Assembly (NCBI RefSeq): GCF_000284415.1
Contig: NC_017059.1
Coordinates: forward strand, 873,449 to 930,937
Reading direction: 5' to 3'
DNA length: 57,489 nt
DNA from: Pararhodospirillum photometricum DSM 122
Lineage (GTDB): Bacteria; Pseudomonadota; Alphaproteobacteria; Rhodospirillales; Rhodospirillaceae
Below, piece by piece: positions 23,975-32,003 of this stretch. The position numbers were made by a program, and so were the translations under genes. The stretch's first letter is position 1; each line of letters starts with the position of its first letter. A model generated the notes under the pieces. That model did not search any database and had not been told where the DNA came from. It saw only the letters and a program-made list of their open reading frames with translations.

Positions 23975-24390
23975 GCATGCACGAAGCATGGGACCTACTG
24001 ACTCAGGCGGTGCCGCTCGTCTCCTTGGGGACAACGGTCCTCGGGGGGGCGGTGCTCTGGCGTCTGTCTCGGGTATTTGTGACGCGTGAAGCGCTGGACC
24101 GCCACGCCGAACACGAAGCGGCGTGGCGAGGTACGCACGACGCCCGGTACGAAGAGGTGGCGGAGCGCCTCGACCAAGGGGCCCGGCGATTTGCTGTCCT
24201 GGAGGCAACGATCAACGCGCTCCCTTCGCAAGCGGATGTCCGTGCTCTGGGCCAGCAAGTGGCCGACCTGCGTGCCGATGTGGCGCGGCTGGCCGGTCAA
24301 CTGGAGGGGGCCCAGGGTCTGACCGCTCGGCTGGAGAGGGTCGTTGATATGCTGACCGAGCACCACTTGCAGCAGGAGCGCCGGCCATGA
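23971..24390 (+). CDS. Mu gp25-like protein (DUF2730)
   Basis: A 139-residue protein with one N-terminal membrane helix (LVSLGTTVLGGAVLWRL) and a long coiled coil with heptad-like Leu/Val spacing (RFAVLEATINALPS, ALGQQVADLRADVARLAGQLEG). Matches the DUF2730/gp25 family of Mu-like phages located between lysis and terminase genes; a spanin-like or lysis-related role is only a guess. ATGA overlap at the start and at the end. Confidence 0.78.
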   Translation: MSMHEAWDLLTQAVPLVSLGTTVLGGAVLWRLSRVFVTREALDRHAEHEAAWRGTHDARYEEVAERLDQGARRFAVLEATINALPSQADVRALGQQVADLRADVARLAGQLEGAQGLTARLERVVDMLTEHHLQQERRP

Positions 24391-24689
24391 CCCTGGAAGA
24401 GCGTGTGCGCGAGGACCGCCGCTTGTGTGTGCTGCGCCTCCTTGCCGAGGATGCCGACTACACCCTCAACACCTCCATTTTGCAGTCCGCCTTGACCGAT
24501 CTGGGCCACGGCATCGCGCGCGACGTGGTCGAAAGCGATGCGGCTTGGCTGGAGGAGCAGGGTTTAGTATCCCGAGAAAGTCTCGGCGGCGGTAAGGTCA
24601 TTGTGGTGCGCCTGCTTGGGAGGGGGCTCGACGTGGCCCAGGGCAAGGCGACGGTGCCCGGCGTCAAGCGCCCTAGGCCCGGAGGCTGA
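24387..24689 (+). CDS. Mu gp26-like winged-helix protein
   Basis: A 100-residue protein: LEERVREDRRLCVLRLLAED, YTLNTSILQSALTDLGHGIARDVVESDAAWLEEQGLV (split across residues 25-62) and KVIVVRLLGRGLDVAQGK. This is the pattern of the gp26 / VpaChn25-type proteins that precede the small terminase gene in Mu-like phages. Likely DNA-binding; function unknown. Confidence 0.78.
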   Translation: MTLEERVREDRRLCVLRLLAEDADYTLNTSILQSALTDLGHGIARDVVESDAAWLEEQGLVSRESLGGGKVIVVRLLGRGLDVAQGKATVPGVKRPRPGG

Positions 24690-24693
24690 CTGG

Positions 24694-25245
24694 ATGCCCC
24701 GGAAATCGCGCATTCAAACCGACTTGTCGGCGGAGGATTTGGAGGCCTTCAACCGTCTGCTGGCGGGTGGACGTTTGACCATTGACGACCTGCAAGACTG
24801 GCTGGAGGCACGGGGCTACGACATCAGTCGGTCGGCGGTCGGGCGCCATGTCAAATCCTACTCCCAAGTCGCGGAGCGCCTGCGCCAGTCGCGCGAGGTG
24901 GTCGAGGCTTTGGCCCGTGAACTACCCGATGCCGCCACCCAAGGCAAGCAAGGCCGTCTTTTGGTCGAGATGACCAGAGGGCTCGCCTTCGACCTTTTGG
25001 AGCGCATGCAAGCCGAGGGCGACGCCGCGCCCAAAGATATCCAGGCCCTGGGCAAAGCGTTCGCCGAGTTGGGCCGGGCGGCGAGGTTGGATCAGGACTT
25101 TGAAGAGAAGGTGGCCAAACTCAAGGAACAGACGCGCCGGGAGTATGAGGCGGAGCTAAAGCGCAAGATCGAGGAGGCGGCCGGCAAGGGCGGTTTCGAC
25201 GCCGCCGCCGCCGAGGAGGCGCGGCGCATTCTTGGGTTTGCGTGA
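24694..25245 (+). CDS. Mu gp27-like small terminase subunit (DUF3486)
   Basis: A 183-residue protein. The N-terminal half has the HTH-like DDLQDWLEARGYDISRSAVGRHVK, typical of DUF3486; the C-terminal half is a long charged helix ending in RREYEAELKRKIEEAAG. Recognises phage DNA for packaging with the following large subunit. GGAGG 12 bases before the ATG; TGATG overlap with gp28. Confidence 0.83.
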   Translation: MPRKSRIQTDLSAEDLEAFNRLLAGGRLTIDDLQDWLEARGYDISRSAVGRHVKSYSQVAERLRQSREVVEALARELPDAATQGKQGRLLVEMTRGLAFDLLERMQAEGDAAPKDIQALGKAFAELGRAARLDQDFEEKVAKLKEQTRREYEAELKRKIEEAAGKGGFDAAAAEEARRILGFA

Positions 25246-26642
25246 TGGCTGCGCCACCACTGATCGCGTTCCTGCCCTATCAGCGGCAATGGCTGGAAGA
25301 CCGCGCCCGCTTCAAAATCGGGATGTTCGCGCGCCAGACAGGCAAAACATACACCACCTGCGCCGAAATTGTGGACGACTGCATCCAAGCCGAAATCAAG
25401 GGGCGGCGCGTGCGATGGGTCATTCTGTCGCGCGGCGAGCGGCAGGCGGCCGAGGCCATGGATGAGGCTATTAAGCCATTCTGCAAAGCCTTTTACGCTG
25501 TTTACCGCACGGTGTTGGCGGGTCGGCAGGCCCCCACGTTCTCGACTGAGGCGTTCGTAGTAGACAAGCCGGAAGGTGGCAGCGTGACCTACAAGGCACT
25601 TGAGGTGCGCTTCCCGTCAGGGTCGCGGATCACCGCCCTACCCGCCAATCCCGATACGGCACGCGGCTACTCAGCCAATGTCTTCTTAGACGAATTCGCC
25701 TTCCATAAAGACAGTCGCGAGATCTGGCGAGCCTTGTTCCCGGTGGTGTCCAAGGCTGGGCTGCGCCTGCGCATCACGTCAACGCCCAACGGTAAGGCCA
25801 ACAAATTTTACGAGCTTTGGACGGCCCAGGACACGGGATGGAGCCGGCATGAGGTGTCGTTGAGGCAGGCTGTCACCGAGGGTCTGGACCGGGACATTGA
25901 GGCCCTGCGGGCGGCCTTGAACGATGACGACGCTTGGGCGCAGGAGTACGAATTACAGTTTCTTGAGGAGGCCGGGGCGTGGCTGTCCTTTGACTTGATT
26001 ACGGCCGTTGAACACGCCGACGCCGGTCAAGCCACTGCCTACCAGGGCGGCGACGTGTACATCGGCAATGACATTGCGCGGCGCCGGGACCTTTGGGTGG
26101 CGTGGGTCCTGGAGCGGGTGGGGGATGTGCTTTGGACGCGCGAGATCGTCGAGTGCAAAGGCATCAGCTTCGCGGAACAAGACGCTATCCTGGATGACCT
26201 TGTTGCCCGCTACCGGGTGCGGCGGATCGCCATGGACCAGACCGGCATGGGCGAAAAGCCGGTGGAAGACGCCAAGCGGCGGTACGGTAGCTTGCGGGTT
26301 GAAGGTGTGCTGATGACCGGCGCGACACCCCTGAATGTTGCTACGACCGCCCGGCAGGCGTTCGAGGATCGCAAGATCCGCATCCCAGCAGGCAACGTCG
26401 TGCTGCGCGCCGACCTGCACAAGATCAAAAAAGTGGTGGGAGCGACTGGCGCACCGCGCCTGTTGGCTGACCGGGATGGAGCGGGTCACGCTGACCGGGC
26501 GTGGGCCTGTTTCATGGCTCTAGCCGCTGCCGCTGGAGGGGGCATTACCTACGCCTACGACCCCGCTCCCCCACCCGCCCCCACGCCAGACGGTGACGAC
26601 CAAGACGACGCCCCCGGCCTGTTTGGCCCGGGGACTTATTAA
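25245..26642 (+). CDS. Mu gp28-like large terminase subunit
   Basis: A 465-residue packaging motor. ATPase part: adenine-binding LPYQRQWLED, Walker A-like ARQTGKT (residues 29-35), Walker B NVFLDEFAFH, coupling motif RITSTPNGKAN. Nuclease part: first Asp in VYIGNDIARRRD and later acidic site MDQTGMGEKPVED and DGAGHADRAW. All key residues appear intact. A GTG four bases upstream, overlapping the previous stop, is an alternative start. Confidence 0.9.
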   Translation: MAAPPLIAFLPYQRQWLEDRARFKIGMFARQTGKTYTTCAEIVDDCIQAEIKGRRVRWVILSRGERQAAEAMDEAIKPFCKAFYAVYRTVLAGRQAPTFSTEAFVVDKPEGGSVTYKALEVRFPSGSRITALPANPDTARGYSANVFLDEFAFHKDSREIWRALFPVVSKAGLRLRITSTPNGKANKFYELWTAQDTGWSRHEVSLRQAVTEGLDRDIEALRAALNDDDAWAQEYELQFLEEAGAWLSFDLITAVEHADAGQATAYQGGDVYIGNDIARRRDLWVAWVLERVGDVLWTREIVECKGISFAEQDAILDDLVARYRVRRIAMDQTGMGEKPVEDAKRRYGSLRVEGVLMTGATPLNVATTARQAFEDRKIRIPAGNVVLRADLHKIKKVVGATGAPRLLADRDGAGHADRAWACFMALAAAAGGGITYAYDPAPPPAPTPDGDDQDDAPGLFGPGTY

Positions 26643-26654
26643 CAAGGAGTCGCC

Positions 26655-28199
26655 ATGCCTGCGACGATTTACGGCCCCGATGGCGAGCCGATCCGGCGCC
26701 GAGACCTGCAAGACGAGATCAGCGGCCCGACGCTGACGGGCGTGCGCTCGCCCTGGCGTGAGGCCATGGCCTCTGACGTGACGCCGCGCAAGGTGGCGCG
26801 GCTGCTGCGTGCTGCCGACCAAGGTGATGGCGCCGCCTATCTAGCCCTGGCCGACGACATTGAGGAGCGCGACCTGCACTACGCGGCGGTGCTCGGGGTG
26901 CGCAAGCGCCAAGTCTCCCAGCTCCCGATCGCGGTCGAGGCCGCCAGCGATGCGCGCGACGACGTAGCCGCTGCCGACTTGGTGCGGGAGTGGCTGGCCC
27001 GCGATGAGTTGGAGGATGACCTATTCGACTTGCTCGATGCGCTGGGCAAGGGCTACGCCGTGGCGGAGCTGCTATGGGAGCTGTCGGCGGGAGGGCAGCG
27101 CCTGTGGCCCCGGCTAGAGGCCCGCGACCCCGCTTGGTTTCGCTTCGACCGCCGCGACGGCCGCACCCCCCTGCTCCTCGACGATGGTGGGCAAGAGCGC
27201 CCGTTACCGCCTTGGAAGTTCGTAATCCACCGAGGGCGTTTCAAAACCGGAATCCCCTTGCGCTCCGGCTTGGCTCGGGCCGCCGCTTGGGCGTGGTGCT
27301 TCAAGAGTTTCGATCTTAAGGCGTGGCTGATCCTCTGCGAGGTCTATGGCCACCCCTTGCGTCTTGGTAAGTACGACACCGGCGCCAGCGAGAAGGACAA
27401 AGACACGCTGATGCGCGCAGTGCGAGGCATCGCCCAGGACACTGCCGCGATCATCCCCCAGGGGGTGGAGATCGAGTTTATCGACACCAAGATTACGTCG
27501 AGCGGCCAGTTGTATGAGCGGTTGGTCACGTACTGGGACCAGCAGGTCTCCAAGTTAGTGCTCGGGCAGGTGGGCACTACCGACGCCATCGCCGGGGGGT
27601 ACGCCGTAGGCAAGGTGCATGACGGCGTGCGCGAGGACATTGAGCGCGCGGACGCCAAGGCGTTGGCTGGGACGCTTAACCGAGACGCGGTGCGTCCCTT
27701 GGTGGATATCAACCTCGGACCGCGTGACGCATACCCCCGCGTCCGCATCGGGCGGACTGAGGAGACCGACCTTGCCCAGCTGACCGGAGCCCTCCAGGTC
27801 CTAGTCCCTCTGGGGCTGCGGGTCAGTGCGTCCGAAGTGCGCGATAAGCTCGGGTTGGCCGACCCCGATGCTGACGAGGCGGTGTTGACGCCCCCGGCGC
27901 CCGTGCTGACGGCGGCCCACTCCCAAAAGCCACCCCTCCCCACCTCCACCGCTCCCCGAGATAGCTCCGACCGAGCGGTGGCGCAGCTTTTGGAGGCGAG
28001 CACCCCCACCCTCCAGGGCTGGCTCGGCGAGATCCGTGCCCTGGTCGAGGCTTCGCCGGACCTCGAAACAGCGATCGACCGCTTGTCAGCCCTGAGACCG
28101 GACGCGTCCCTTGAGGCTCTGCAACGCCTGATGCAAGACGCCTTGCTGGCCCAGGCTCTGGGAGGAGCGGCCGAGGTCCCGGGAGGTGGGGATGCCTGA
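26655..28199 (+). CDS. Mu gp29-like portal protein (DUF935)
   Basis: A 514-residue portal that forms the DNA entry ring. DUF935 features: ARLLRAADQGDGAAYLALADDIEERD, HYAAVLGVRKRQVSQLP, VAELLWELS, KFVIHRGRFKTGIPLRSGLARAAAWAWCFK and GQVGTTDAIAGGYAVGKVHDGV (listed as short separate motifs along the chain). Complete relative to the family. AAGGAG 7 bases before ATG. Overlaps gp30. Confidence 0.9.
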   Translation: MPATIYGPDGEPIRRRDLQDEISGPTLTGVRSPWREAMASDVTPRKVARLLRAADQGDGAAYLALADDIEERDLHYAAVLGVRKRQVSQLPIAVEAASDARDDVAAADLVREWLARDELEDDLFDLLDALGKGYAVAELLWELSAGGQRLWPRLEARDPAWFRFDRRDGRTPLLLDDGGQERPLPPWKFVIHRGRFKTGIPLRSGLARAAAWAWCFKSFDLKAWLILCEVYGHPLRLGKYDTGASEKDKDTLMRAVRGIAQDTAAIIPQGVEIEFIDTKITSSGQLYERLVTYWDQQVSKLVLGQVGTTDAIAGGYAVGKVHDGVREDIERADAKALAGTLNRDAVRPLVDINLGPRDAYPRVRIGRTEETDLAQLTGALQVLVPLGLRVSASEVRDKLGLADPDADEAVLTPPAPVLTAAHSQKPPLPTSTAPRDSSDRAVAQLLEASTPTLQGWLGEIRALVEASPDLETAIDRLSALRPDASLEALQRLMQDALLAQALGGAAEVPGGGDA

Positions 28200-29517
28200 G
28201 GTGTCCGATGGGCTTCCCTTCAAGGAGGCGATCCGCTTTTTCGAGTCAAAGACTCGCCTGCCAACCCGCGCCTATACCGACATCAAAGGCGGTGCCCACG
28301 CCCGCAGTTTCACCATGGCCGGCGCCACGCGCGATGCTTTGTTGTCAGACATGCACCGTGCCTTGATTGCCACATTCAAGTCTGGGCACACCAAGGACGA
28401 TTTTTTGGAGGATTTCGACGCCATCGTTGCGCATCATGGCTGGGATTTTTATGGCGAGCGACGGTGGCGGGCGGCGCTGATCTACGACACGAACCTCCGC
28501 ATGGCCCACGCGGCGGGCCGCTGGGAGCAAATCCAAGCCCAGGCAGACCGTGAGGCGCAGGCCGGACGGCCCCTCTACTTGCGTTATGTGGCGCTGTTGG
28601 ACGGTCACACCCGACCCGAGCACGCAGCATGGCACGGGGTCACGCTGCCGCACGATCACCCGTGGTGGCGGGCGCATTATCCGCCGAACGGCTGGAACTG
28701 CCGGTGTGACGTCCAATCCCTGACCGAGCGCGACCTCAAGCGCTACGGCATCACCCCGACGCCTGAGGACCAAGTCCCGCCCACCGAGTTGGTGCCGCGC
28801 CAAGTGCGACTGGCGGACGGGTCCTATGAGACCTGGGAGACCCCGCGCGGCATCGACCCGGGGTTTGACTATAACGTCGGCCAGAGCTGGCTTGAGGGCG
28901 CGGTGCCTCCGCCGCTGTCAGGGCCACTGCCGCCACCCGCCGCGCCCCTGCGGCCCGCCCCAGACCTCCCCCCGTTGCCTCCCCCGCGCCCGGTGCCGCC
29001 TGAGGTTACCACACCGCTCGCGGATGGGCTGGGCGACGAGGCTTATATCAAGGCGTTTTTGGGCGTGTTTGGGGGTGATATCGGCAAGCCCGTGCCTTTT
29101 CGGGATGCCGTCGGGAATTTGCTGGCGATCGGGGAGGAGTTGTTTATTGATCGCAGGGCAACTTCGGCCGCGCGGAAGATATCTCCTGACGCGCCGCCTG
29201 TGTGGAAGGTCGAGAAAAATGGCCGGCACCTGATTTTACCGCTACTGGCCTATGCCTTAAAAGACCCCGACGAAATCTGGCTGGACTGGTTCGAGGCCAA
29301 GGGTGGCTCGGTATTGCGGCGGCGTTACCTGCGCCGCTTCGAGGGGCTGTTGCTCCCCCCTGAAGCGCCCATGACAGCCGGTGCTGTTGCGGCGTTTGAG
29401 TGGACCCATCTTGGGTGGACGGGCACCACCATCCACCCCTCGGCCCGCAACCAACAAACAGAAGGCCAGCGACACGGTGTCTTGCTATGGTGCAAGAGGA
29501 TAGATGGCGGCAGGTAA
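28192..29517 (+). CDS. MuF (gp30)-like head morphogenesis protein fused to a PBECR-type nuclease domain
   Basis: A 441-residue protein. Residues about 1-215 are the MuF head-morphogenesis domain, with TNLRMAHAAGRWEQIQ, LDGHTRPEHAAWHG and the zinc-like PPNGWNCRCDVQSL. A Pro-rich linker (about 235-275, PPLSGPLPPPAAPLRPAP) leads to a C-terminal domain: YIKAFLGVFGGDIGKPVPFRDA, LAIGEELFIDR, WKVEKNGRHLILPLLAYALKDPDEIWLDW, RRRYLRRFEG, then GWTGTT. This resembles the PBECR (phage Barnase-EndoU-ColicinE5/D-RelE-like) RNase fold known as a C-terminal toxin of MuF proteins. Such a domain could be injected with DNA or act in the host cell. Starts at ATG with GGGAGGTGGGG upstream. Confidence 0.82.
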   Translation: MPEVSDGLPFKEAIRFFESKTRLPTRAYTDIKGGAHARSFTMAGATRDALLSDMHRALIATFKSGHTKDDFLEDFDAIVAHHGWDFYGERRWRAALIYDTNLRMAHAAGRWEQIQAQADREAQAGRPLYLRYVALLDGHTRPEHAAWHGVTLPHDHPWWRAHYPPNGWNCRCDVQSLTERDLKRYGITPTPEDQVPPTELVPRQVRLADGSYETWETPRGIDPGFDYNVGQSWLEGAVPPPLSGPLPPPAAPLRPAPDLPPLPPPRPVPPEVTTPLADGLGDEAYIKAFLGVFGGDIGKPVPFRDAVGNLLAIGEELFIDRRATSAARKISPDAPPVWKVEKNGRHLILPLLAYALKDPDEIWLDWFEAKGGSVLRRRYLRRFEGLLLPPEAPMTAGAVAAFEWTHLGWTGTTIHPSARNQQTEGQRHGVLLWCKRIDGGR

Positions 29518-29868
29518 ATTGGCCCGGCGGTGCTGCCCCCGTGCGGGCCAAATCGCCCCCCTAGGGCAGCCGACAGCGGCTTCGGCATAGGGCGATCTCT
29601 GGGGATCAATATACCGCACCACCGCCCGGCGGGCAATACCGGGTGTCCCCCTCAAAAAATCCGTCCCTGGCGCGTGCGCCCCCTTTGAAGTGGGGTTGCC
29701 TAGCCTCCCGGTCTGAGGCGCACACAGCCCCCGTCAGACCCCCGTCAGCGGCGACGTTATCGCCCTCCTCCCCCCCTCCTCCCCGTGACCACCCCCTGAA
29801 CGGCTTCAGGGCTCCCCCACCTCCCGCCCCCCGCTAGTGTCGGCTCACCGCTACCAGGGAGCCGACCC
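29518..29868. other. 351-base intergenic region with two inverted repeats
   Basis: Contains an inverted repeat GGCCCG-n17-CGGGCC at 29521-29549 directly after gp30 and the 19-base palindrome at 29792-29810. Mu's gpG (gp31) normally lies here; no gpG-like frame is seen. The region probably holds a terminator-like structure and the promoter for protease I. Confidence 0.5.
29792..29810 (+). promoter_or_regulatory. palindromic element upstream of the capsid operon
   Basis: Second copy of CCCCCTGAACGGCTTCAGG, 59 bases before the protease I start. Identical to 22705-22723. Confidence 0.5.
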
Positions 29869-30891
29869 ATGCCCCGTGCCGTCTGCCAAGTGAGCCTGCC
29901 CGACCAGAGCACTCCCCCGGAGTGGGTGCACCTACTGCCCATGGGGACGGTGCGCGGGGTGGACGGGCGCGGCCCTTATGTGCTGCGCGACCAAGCCCAT
30001 GCCGCCCAGGTGATTGCTGCCAGTGGCACCGGCGTGGATCTGCCCATTGATTATGACCACGACGCCATTTTGCCCAACGGGCGCCGGCCCATTGCAGCGG
30101 GCTGGATCAAGGCCCTGGACGCCCGACCCGATGGGATCTGGGGGAGGGTCGAGTGGACCACGGCGGCGGCGGCGCACCTGACCGCCCGCGAGTACCGCTA
30201 CCTCTCTCCTGTGATTGACCACACCCGCTCCGGCGACGTGCTGCGCTTGCGCATGGCCGGCCTCACCAACACCCCCAACCTGTCCGCCCTCACGGCCCTT
30301 GCCTCACAGGAGCAACTGGACGCCATGGATCTCCTTGTCCCGATCCGGGCCGCGCTCGGCCTGCCCGATAGCGCCACACCCGACCAGATCACCGCCGCCG
30401 CCGCCCAGAGCCGTCAGGCAGCGCAGACACTGACGGGGGTGGCGCGGGCGCTCGGTCTCCCCGACGCTGCCACGCCCGACCAGATCACCGCCGCCACCCA
30501 GGCGCGGACCTCGCCCCCCGCCGCTTCCAACCCGCCCGACCCCAGTCAGTACGTGCCAATGAGCCAGTTTACCGCCTTGTCCGCCGATTTGGCCGCCATG
30601 CGCCAGCGGCTGGATACCGACGCGGCCGGCCAAGCGGTCACGGCCGCCCAGGCGCAGGGCAAGGTGACGCCGGCTATGCGCGACTGGGCTCTGGGCTATG
30701 CCGCCAAGGACCCACAGGGGTTTACCGCTTGGTGCAGCGCGGCGCCGGTCTTGGTGGCCCCAGGCACGCTTGCGCCGTCCGGCCCGGCCCCGGCCGCTCC
30801 CGGGGTCGGCGACCAGGCGGTTACGGCGGTGTGCTCTCAGCTTGGCCTCGACCCCAAGGCGCTCACCACCCCCGCCACCAAGGAGGCGTAA
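29869..30891 (+). CDS. Mu gpI-like head maturation protease/scaffold
   Basis: A 340-residue protein. The protease part (about residues 1-150) has PLPIDYDHDAIL-type segment DLPIDYDHDAILPNGRRP, AAGWIKALDARPDGIWGRVEWT, EYRYLSPVIDH and MAGLTNTPNL, as in Mu gpI. The rest is an Ala/Gln-rich helical scaffold. It contains an imperfect direct repeat: ALGLPDSATPDQITAAAAQ and ALGLPDAATPDQITAATQ, about 40 residues apart. ATG after CAGGGAGCCG. Confidence 0.87.
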   Translation: MPRAVCQVSLPDQSTPPEWVHLLPMGTVRGVDGRGPYVLRDQAHAAQVIAASGTGVDLPIDYDHDAILPNGRRPIAAGWIKALDARPDGIWGRVEWTTAAAAHLTAREYRYLSPVIDHTRSGDVLRLRMAGLTNTPNLSALTALASQEQLDAMDLLVPIRAALGLPDSATPDQITAAAAQSRQAAQTLTGVARALGLPDAATPDQITAATQARTSPPAASNPPDPSQYVPMSQFTALSADLAAMRQRLDTDAAGQAVTAAQAQGKVTPAMRDWALGYAAKDPQGFTAWCSAAPVLVAPGTLAPSGPAPAAPGVGDQAVTAVCSQLGLDPKALTTPATKEA

Positions 30892-30894
30892 GTC

Positions 30895-31284
30895 ATGGCT
30901 GCCCTCACCTCTGACCGCGACACGCCCGCCCGCGACGGCCGGCTGTTTGTTCACCCCGTCAAGGCGGGTGTGGCGATCTACGCCGGGGCTTTGGTCATGC
31001 TTGATGCGACCGGCGCCGCCGTGCCGGCGAGTGCCGCCACCACCCTCAAGCCGGCGGGCCGAGCGGCTTACGCCATGACGGGTGGCTCGGCTGACGGCGA
31101 CGCATCGGTCACGGTCGAGCGCGGGTGTTTCCGGTGGGGCAATGCCGGCGACATCACCCGCACCCACACCGGGTCCGCCGCTTACGCCGTCGATGACCAG
31201 ACCGTCTCCGCCACCGCGACCGGACGGTCAGCGTGTGGTGTTATCCGCGACATCGACGCCTTAGGCGTGTGGGTGGAGGTCTGA
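30895..31284 (+). CDS. DUF2190 family capsid-associated protein (Mu gpJ position)
   Basis: A 129-residue protein with the DUF2190 layout: VHPVKAGVAIYAGALVMLDATG, AAVPASAATTLKPAGRA, SVTVERGCFRWGN, and the end CGVIRDIDALGVWVEV. These small beta-barrel proteins decorate or stabilise the head in many tailed phages. Three bases after protease I, with AAGGAGG before its ATG. Confidence 0.83.
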   Translation: MAALTSDRDTPARDGRLFVHPVKAGVAIYAGALVMLDATGAAVPASAATTLKPAGRAAYAMTGGSADGDASVTVERGCFRWGNAGDITRTHTGSAAYAVDDQTVSATATGRSACGVIRDIDALGVWVEV

Positions 31285-31287
31285 CCC

Positions 31288-31668
31288 ATGATTATCAGCC
31301 AAGCCAGCCTGTCCGCTATCACGACCGGTTTTCGGGTGCTGTACCAGGGAGCCTTTGATGCGGCGCCGTCGGATTGGGACAAGATCGCCACCGAGGTGCC
31401 CAGCACCACCCGCCAGCAGACCTATGCCTGGCTGGGCACCACGACCCGCTTCCGGGAGTGGGTCGGCGATCGTGTGTACCAGAACCTGGGCGCGCACCAG
31501 TATGCGATTCCCAACAAGTCGTGGGAAAACAGCATCGAAGTAAACCGTGACGACATCGAGGACGATCAGCTTGGTGTCTACAGGCCACTGGTCACTCAAT
31601 TGGCGCAAGACGCCAAGACTCACCCCGACGAGCTGGTGTTAATGGTGAGGGCGGCCAGGTCGGCGTAG
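31288..31668 (+). pseudogene. truncated Mu gpT-like major capsid protein
   Basis: The first ~113 codons match the N-terminus of the Mu major head protein (ISQASLSAITTGFRVLYQGAFD, SDWDKIATEVPSTT, YAWLGTTTRFREWVGDRVYQNL, KSWENSIEVNRDDIEDDQLGVYR, TQLAQDAKTHPDELV as separate motifs). The family is about 300 residues; here similarity stops after HPDELV at about 31637, where the sequence changes to the antisense of a lambda-type head protein gene. The last ~13 codons are junk. No capsid can be built from this product. Confidence 0.85.
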
Positions 31669-31994
31669 GCCGCCGTTTTGGCCGTGGCGTCCTGGCCTGA
31701 GCCAAAGACGAGGGCCGCCTTGGCAACCTCAGCGAGGCGCACGACAGCCACCCCGTGAGCATCCCCGCCCGAAGCGTCCACAGAGGCAAACAAAATGCCA
31801 GCAGCGGCTTGGGTGCCATCGGAAGCGCCGTTGTCGTAAGCGGCGTATTTGCCCGAGGCCGTGACCTTACCCAGCACAGCGCCGGCCTGGAGATCCTGGC
31901 CGGATACGACAGTAATGCGCTCACGGGAAATGGAGCCATTGCCCTCGGAGACGAGGAACGCGCCGGCATGCAGGGTTTCAGTGAGAGTTGTCAT
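31620..31994 (-). CDS. lambda gpD-like head decoration protein, altered C-terminus
   Basis: A 124-residue protein: LTETLHAGAFLVSEGNGSISRERITVVSG in two parts, QDLQAGAVLGKVTASGKYAAYDNGASDGTQAAAGILF, and VVRLAEVAKAALVFG. Decoration proteins trimerise on the capsid. Its expected end (about ALAALGI-like) is replaced after DLAAL by TINTSSSG, where the frame enters antisense gpT sequence. Possibly still foldable, but there is no capsid to decorate. Confidence 0.78.
   Translation of the reverse strand: MTTLTETLHAGAFLVSEGNGSISRERITVVSGQDLQAGAVLGKVTASGKYAAYDNGASDGTQAAAGILFASVDASGGDAHGVAVVRLAEVAKAALVFGSGQDATAKTAAYADLAALTINTSSSG
31632..31650. other. mosaic junction between Mu-like and lambda-like phage DNA
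   Basis: Left of this point the plus strand codes Mu gpT; right of it the minus strand codes a lambda gpD-like protein. Both genes lose their natural 3' ends here, so this is a recombination or deletion joint (or an assembly join), not a normal gene border. Confidence 0.7.
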
Positions 31995-32003
31995 GATGCC
32001 TCC

